A DNA stretch of 64,000 bases from Microdochium bolleyi. Its lineage: Eukaryota > Ascomycota > Sordariomycetes > Xylariales > Microdochiaceae. A program made the position numbers and the translations under genes. The stretch spans positions 372,001 through 436,000 of the forward strand of contig KQ964256.1 of assembly GCA_001566295.1 (NCBI GenBank), given 5' to 3'. Numbering within the stretch: position 1 is the stretch's first letter; every line of letters starts with the position of its first letter. The notes under the pieces are model-generated. The model saw only the letters and a program-made list of their open reading frames with translations. It ran no database searches and was not told where the DNA came from. Shown here one piece after another: positions 58,401-64,000 of this stretch.

Positions 58401-59134
58401 GACAGGCCATCTTCCAGCTTGTTGTCACCCTGGTATTCTACTTTGCCGGCATGCAGCTGCTCGGCTACCCTGACACCCCTGAAGCCCACCTCGAGCTCAA
58501 GACCATGATCTTCAACATGTTTGTGTGGATGCAGATCTTCAACGAGTTCAACAACCGTCGCCTCGATAACAAGTTCAACATTTTCGAGGGTGTCCAGCGC
58601 AACCAGTTCTTCATCTTCATCAACATGCTCATGGTCGGACTTCAGGTTGCCATCATCTACGTCGGTGGCAAGGCCTTCGAGATCAAGGCCGGTGGTCTCA
58701 GTGGCACCCAGTGGGGCATCTGCGTCGGCGTCGCCGGTATCAGTCTCCCGTGGGCCATTGTCGTCCGTCTGTTCCCTGACCCGTGGTTTGCTACACTCGT
58801 CCGTATCTTTGGCGGTCCCTTCGCCACGGCCTGGCGCTTCGTTCGTGGTCATCTCCAGAAGGCTTTCCGCGTCTTCAAGAAGGACAAGAAGAAGGCCGAT
58901 GAGGAGTCTGCCATCGAGACTGCTGAGACAGACAACACCAACGAGAAGCAGACCCCAGCTGTCGGCAACACCAACAACAACGAGCCTGCCGTCGTTGTCG
59001 TCTCGCCACCTGTGGGTGAGGCTCCTGAGATCACCGTCTCTCCAGTGACTCCCGCTCCCCCGGCTATCCAGGTCGACGATTTGGATGCTCCGGCTGATGA
59101 GAAGAAGGGTGACACTACCAAGGAGAAGCCATGA
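55422..59134 (+). CDS. Ca2+-transporting P-type ATPase, PMCA/Pmc1 type
   Basis: This two-exon gene encodes 1,219 residues; exons are 55422-58112 and 58166-59134, intron GTATGT...TCTAG, joined in phase at FLQ/FQITVN. It pumps Ca2+ out of the cytosol, into the vacuole or across the plasma membrane. P2B motifs: TGES (341-344) in the actuator domain, VAVPEGLPLAVTLALA in helix M4 with the Ca2+-site glutamate, phosphorylation site D519-KTGT, KGASE in the nucleotide domain, MVTGDN, and the hinge TGDGTNDAPAL. The intron falls just before helix M5/M6 sequences (WVNLIMDTFAALALATDPP). The first 180 residues or so are Ser/Asn-rich and probably regulatory, as in fungal NCA-type pumps. The C-terminal tail is acidic and Pro-rich. 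The ATG at 55422 is chosen because upstream in-frame codons have no family character. Length fits Pmc1-like pumps. Confidence 0.95.
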
Positions 59135-59982
59135 AATCACCTGCCTTGATTCTAGATGCTTTTCCTTTCCTTTACTTTTTGCTATTTCCTTGATTTTCTG
59201 GCGTGGCGTTCCGGTGGGCTTGGGCGTGGCATTCCTGCATACTTGGCCCGAATGCAACCCATCTTGGGTGGACACAACTTGTACCACCCCGCGACATATT
59301 AGAATCTGGCGGTCGCGCAAATTAGCCTGACCCGCAATGTATCATCTTGCACGACCTGCACGAACGAGGGGGGACGACACAGACTAGAGTGATCTTTACG
59401 ACCTGGCTTGGTTAGAGTATCACATATACCCATAGACAATACCAAAAACATATCCTCCCAAAGCAATAGTTCTCCATGCAGCGTGAATGCTAGGTATTAG
59501 CCCAAGTGCCTTTGCCGCTCAATTGTCCTTGTGCATAAATAGGTCTTCGCCTGGCGGGGGCACATCCATTAGCTCCACTTCAACGACCGTTTTCCAACCT
59601 CGCAGGCTGTGCGATCCGCTCGATGTAGTCAAGTAGCTGAGATCAAGTCTCTGTTCTTTCAAATGATCGCAGCATGGGTTCTCTCCTCCTCCACGCGCTG
59701 TGCCCTTTCTTCTTTCTGTGTACGTTTCTCCGGTCCAGTGCCGCTGGTATCTAGAGATCCTTTGACTGTGATGGAGGGGGTATGAAGACTACAGAGTCAA
59801 GTCAGGTTACGCGTAGAAAACGAAAGCCATTCTATACCACCAGCTAATACACCTTGGCGACAAGAACAAAGGAAGCCCCGAGGTCCACTATAGCATGTGC
59901 CTTGCGACGATGCAGACTGACGACTCATCAGCAGTGCAAGCCCTTCTCAGTCCGAAACCTCCCTACTGAAGGGAACCTGGCC

Positions 59983-60004
59983 CTTCTTCTTCTTCTTCTT
60001 CTTT
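59983..60004. repeat. TTC microsatellite
   Basis: About seven copies of TTC. Confidence 0.9.
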
Positions 60005-60193
60005 GACCCTCCTCCCTCTCATATATGGACCCGCGGCTCCCTCGGCAGCAGCCGGATCCTGTTTCTCTCTTTAACTACCCTTGGTTGAAACTAGTTGGCG
60101 TCCCCCAGCTCCTTGATTGTGAGGCCCCCTGCTTCACCTGCCGAGAGCCCTGGCAAGCGATCGCTCACTACGACAGTGGGCGAGAACAGACCA

Positions 60194-60239
60194 GGGGGGG
60201 ATGAGCGCAGGGGAGGAGGAGAAGGGAGGGGGAGGGGGG
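60194..60239 (+). other. Clustered G-runs, possible G-quadruplex
   Basis: G-runs of 7, 4, 3, 5 and 6 lie within 46 bases; the last three are separated by single A residues. This satisfies a loose quadruplex pattern on the plus strand. Confidence 0.4.
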
Positions 60240-61594
60240 TACTTTTGACGTGGGAACGGCGCAGATCACATCACTTCCCACGTGGGAGTCCATTCACGGG
60301 GCAGAACAACGCATGGGGCACGGGCAAGTGCTACCTACCATCACCACCACCGTTGGATTTACAAGTATACCTCTTTTCCTCTCTCTCCTTCTCTTGCAAA
60401 ATCCCAAGAGCAAGCCCAGTGCGTAAGGACACCCCACGCGCCCCAGGGGTCACATCATTGGGGAACCAGAAACAAACCCGTGAGGCCCCTGACATCAGGT
60501 CGTACCCCAGATTTCAGGTCTGTACCGGCCGGCCCAACCTACCGAGGGCCATGATACCGGGGCCATGGTATCAGAGTGAAAGTCCAGGCAGGGTAGGGCA
60601 GGAGCAGATCAGGACAGCCAGGCCTGTCAAAGCCCCCTCTCCCCGAAAACCCAAAAGAAAAGTCCCCGGTCAGGGCTGAACATGCGCTACATGGATGACA
60701 CGGCGCGGAACTCACGTGGCGGCGGCGGCGACGGTAAGTCCCGAAGCCCCTCCCCCCTCTTCTCCCGTGTCTCGCTCCTCCTCCTCTGCCCCAGTCTCCC
60801 CCAACCTGCCGAGCCTGCCGAACCTGCCCACACCACACCGGGCTGCTCTCAGAAGGAGGAGAAGCCCCGGCTGAACGAGAGGGGGAGGGGGAGACAAGGG
60901 AGAGAGAGAGCGAGACGCCAGCAAGTTATCGTGCCCCGTCTCCACGGGTACCAACAAAAGGACCCGGCCACTGCAACTGCAACTGCATCTGTAACTGCAC
61001 CGCACGATCCCGCTGACTCAGCCTCGCCCTCCCCCCCGAATGCCCGCCGCGCGGCGTTCCGCACCGCAACCACCGCTAAGTTAGGCGAATAATGGCCGTG
61101 CACTCGCTCGCTCGCCCCCCTTCGCTTCCGCGTGGTTGGGTTTGCAGATCTCTTCGGCACCATTGACTAGAAGGAGCCAATCAGGTGGAAGTGGTCGGCG
61201 AGGGGGATTACTGACGCCGGCGGAGGCAGGGGGTGGATAGATGGAAACCTCGGAGTTTGAGTCCAGGGCCCGGAGCCCGCCTTCTGGCAGCGCAAGTGGC
61301 CGCTTACATCACGTATGCGTACGCCTTGTATTCGTCCGTGTGTCAAGATCAGTCATGGTCGGCAGGGGCCGGCCACCCGACAGGGCTGGTGTTTGATACC
61401 AAACAGGCAGGCTCATTACAAAGGCAGAGATGTCACAGTGCGCATGGCGTCTTTGGACCATGAAGTGAAACAGCATCAGATTGCTCGAGCGTTTGATATT
61501 GACTGGTTATCTTGTACATGGTATCAATTGAATCATAAAATAAAAGGGTACTGGTATTCGTTATTAAAGTGGAAACGTGAAATGCATCGCACAT

Positions 61595-63262
61595 TCAGTA
61601 CTTGATGACGACATCGCGGGTCATGGTAATCGTCTTCGGGTCATGCCCATCGGCGCTGCCGTGCGTCGAAGCCGCTGACGAAGTGATATGGGTCTGGTAG
61701 TTGGTCGGCCGCAGCTCTGTCGCGTCGTCGTCCGAGTCGATGCGCTCGAGGCGGCTCTGGTGTTGCGACTTGCCGAACGGTCCATCATCAGGCAAGCCCG
61801 GCCGCTTCGAGAACTTGGGTTTCCACGAGGTCCGAGCAGCCGACTTGTTCTTTGATGAGCTTTCCACCTGGCTGCCCGTGCCCGTCTGGTTCTTGGAGCT
61901 GCGTCCGTAGCGGCTGCCGTACTGGTTGTTCGAGGCATACGAGCTGGAGCCGAAGAGTCTCGGCCAGATCCGGACGAGGATAACACGCACTAGTGGTTTT
62001 GCAGTCAGTATTACATCGGTTACAAGCCAGCTCCGGGCAAACTCACTGGAAGGCATGCAAGCACACATGATGCCAACGGTGATCTCCACCGTCGACCAGA
62101 CCGAGACACCCCAGTAGTCGTATGTCACATTGGCGCTGCCGCGGAACTGGACCAGCGAGGCGAGACGGACGATGGAAATAACTGTGACGAAAGTGCCCAC
62201 CACGACCACTGTAACCAGTCAGTAAAGTTCCAGAGCATTATTCTTCCGGGTCAACTTACTGGCTGCAACACCAATCTTCTTCTTCCAGTGCAGGTTCAGC
62301 GAGGATACCTGCGACAAGGGCAGGTACAACATCCACAGGTCGAGAGCAATGCTGATGCCAGCGTTGGACCACGCAATGACGCTGACGTCGCGGCACTGGG
62401 CCTTCTGCGAGGGTTCTCGCCAGCTTGTCCAATTGTAGCTGACAGGTAGACACTGGAACGCGGCGGTGAGGACAAACGAGACGCCGAACGCAATGACAAC
62501 ACCGAGTGTGCCCCAGAGCATGCGACGGACTGTCGTATCAGGGAAGATGCGAAGGTAGAAGAACAGGATGGACACTTTGAGCATGGCGACCTCGGTGAAG
62601 TACAGGAGGGTGACGATCCAGAAAGTTCGCGAGAAGTTGGTGATCTGCTCTGGTGTCAGGGTCCAGAGGTCCTTGCCGATGCCGTATTCGGCCAGCTGGA
62701 CATTGGTGACTGCCGAGGGAACGCAGACAACGAGCGTGGCGATAATGGCCCAGTCGTCCATACCGAGACCCATCTGCGTAAGGAATTGTTTGTATATGAC
62801 GCGGATGAGGACAAAGATGCAGGCGAGGATCATGAGGACGGTGACGATGACGTTGTAGGCGACGGCCCTGTCATGTGGGACCACACCGCACTGGGTGCTT
62901 GTCATGTTCTTGACCACTGTCGAGAGATGGGTTAGACCGAGCTGGTTTCTCTTGCTGTGTGACCGAGGTCGACCTACCGAGTATGTCCTCGACCTTGCAG
63001 CTCGTGGCCACGCAGCCCGAGACAGCCGTCGTGTAAGCCGTGTCTGCGCAGTGGCAGACTGTGTCGTTGATGGCGCATGTCGACAGTGTTATGCCCTTTT
63101 TGAAGCAGGCAAGCTTGATAGACAGGGTGTTAGCGAAAGGCGTTGATGGTTGGTGGGCGAGAGGGGGCAGGCAGAGCATACCGAGCACTCGGGCAGACCG
63201 GCCTGGGCCACGGTCAGGCCCAGGAGGGAGAAGAAGAGGACGATGGGGGCGAGGAAGCGCAT
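61595..63262 (-). CDS. CFEM-domain PTH11-type seven-helix receptor-like protein
   Basis: This five-exon gene encodes 476 residues. Exons on the minus strand: 63262-63182, 63113-62978, 62916-62260, 62208-62047 and 61989-61595. All introns are GT...AG and the frame closes at TGA. It starts with a signal peptide (1-20, MRFLAPIVLFFSLLGLTVAQ). An extracellular CFEM domain follows with all eight cysteines in order (PEC, LAC, STC, TVCHC, SGC, TSC, STQC). The fungal rhodopsin-like domain comes next: MGLGMDDWAII, FWIVTLLYFTEVAMLKVSIL, FQCLPVSYNW, IALDLWMLYLPL and TVEITVGIMCACMPS. Seven membrane helices are expected. The last 125 residues or so are a Ser/Asn/Lys-rich cytosolic tail. The founding member, Magnaporthe PTH11, acts in host-surface sensing; ligands of others are mostly unknown. 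Confidence 0.93.
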
Positions 63263-64000
63263 TGTGAGAGTCGGGAGTGCCTGGGCGACGTCGAAGACGG
63301 AGAACCAGGCTTTGGCAGAGGAGACGACTCGGACGACTATGGCGGGGGATGAGAGGGCGGGAACGTCGAGAAGTCGAGGAGGCGTGGCGGCGATTTACAT
63401 ATTGTGTCGCGATGTGTCGAACATCTGCCAGAAGCAGCCGCGTTGGGGATAGAACCTGCAACAGCGACAGGGTCGGCTCCACCAGCAAAGGAGGGGGGTG
63501 TGGTCGAGGGTGGCTTGCCGTCGGTCGATCTTGGCGGGCCGGGCATGTGGAGAGCGACGAGAGGCGGCGACGGTGGCAGGTGAGTGGCCCAGAGGCTGCG
63601 CAGGGGTCCATGGGACCCGTGCCTGCGATGGGTGTACGATCTCAGGGGGCGTCTCGCACCCAATGGCTCGGGTACGCAGGACGGAAGACAGCCAAGCTGC
63701 AGGGGACAGCCTTGACGAGGGCGTGGACTGCGGTGGGGAGGCCATCGAGGCCAGAGACCATTGAGCAAATAGCCTCGGGGCACCGGGCGTCCGTGCTTGG
63801 CTGCCTCGAGTGCCCGGCCGGATGACGACGGGCGACGAGGTCGACGGCAGAGGAGGGCAGGCGACACAACGGCGCGGGAGGCGAGCGTCGAGGAGGCTGC
63901 CTGCGGGCTGCGAGGCGTGTTCTTTTGCGTTGCACCATTGGGATAAGGTTAACCTTGTGGTTGTGCGTGGCGGTCCCCACTGGCGGAGGGGACACACTAT
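63263..64000. other. Upstream region of the CFEM-receptor gene
   Basis: This runs to the right window edge and contains the receptor promoter and leader. No TATA box is evident. Open frames on both strands lack family motifs. Confidence 0.5.

Larger units (their letters stand above)
59135..61594. other. Convergent intergenic region with simple repeats
   Basis: This 2.5 kb lies between the 3' ends of the ATPase and CFEM-receptor genes. It contains a TTC microsatellite and a G-run cluster, listed separately. Open frames at 60095-60679 and 60682-61092 are low-complexity and have no recognisable family. Confidence 0.55.

Noticed and set aside
58151..59320. 389-codon antisense frame over the last ATPase exon
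   Set aside because: A codon-bias mirror; the plus-strand exon contains unmistakable P-type ATPase helices.

Overview
The window is genomic DNA of a filamentous ascomycete (Pezizomycotina). Protein genes are interrupted by short introns (about 50-100 nt, GT...AG). Families present include fungal-only types: PTH11/SAT4 rhodopsin-like membrane proteins, a CFEM domain, an allantoate-permease-type MFS carrier, a LysM secreted protein, a killer-toxin-like GH18 chitinase and an NRPS that starts with an adenylation domain. Coding regions are GC-rich; several long intergenic stretches are more AT-rich. I cannot name the species.

Layout. (1) 1-6.2 kb: the 3' part of a succinyl-CoA:3-ketoacid CoA-transferase gene, an AhpD-like protein gene facing it tail to tail, and an 11-exon MFS anion permease. 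(2) 8.7-17 kb: a three-LysM secreted protein and a 1,481-residue chitinase (LysM-LysM-chitin binding-GH18-linker-Ecp2/Hce2-like C-terminus), transcribed divergently from a 2.76 kb shared intergenic region. (3) 19.3-23.5 kb: a SAT4-type seven-helix membrane protein and a SulP/STAS anion transporter, convergent and 244 bp apart. (4) 27.4-33.1 kb: an intronless 1,887-residue NRPS, A-T-C-(A remnant)-T-C, with an exact fungal iron-GATA motif upstream. (5) 37.5-39.2 kb: a sugar-porter MFS transporter. (6) 39.2-44.6 kb: a gene-poor stretch with frame-broken coding remnants, a small possible gene, an 8-bp tandem array and a diverged direct repeat. (7) 44.6-46.3 kb: an FAD monooxygenase. (8) 46.3-55.4 kb: about 9 kb without a convincing gene. 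(9) 55.4-59.1 kb: a PMCA-type Ca2+ P-type ATPase. (10) 61.6-63.3 kb: a CFEM-PTH11-type receptor.

How genes may work together. The LysM protein and the chitinase form a plausible chitin-targeting module: the chitinase binds and cuts chitin and carries an effector-like C-terminal domain, while the LysM protein may protect or mask chitin. The NRPS resembles the extracellular siderophore synthetase type (SidD/NPS6) in architecture and in carrying an iron-type GATA site, but the usual siderophore partner genes are not next to it. The other genes look like ordinary metabolism, transport, signalling and calcium homeostasis. All exon models were built by eye from splice sites and frame continuity; every multi-exon model closes in frame.
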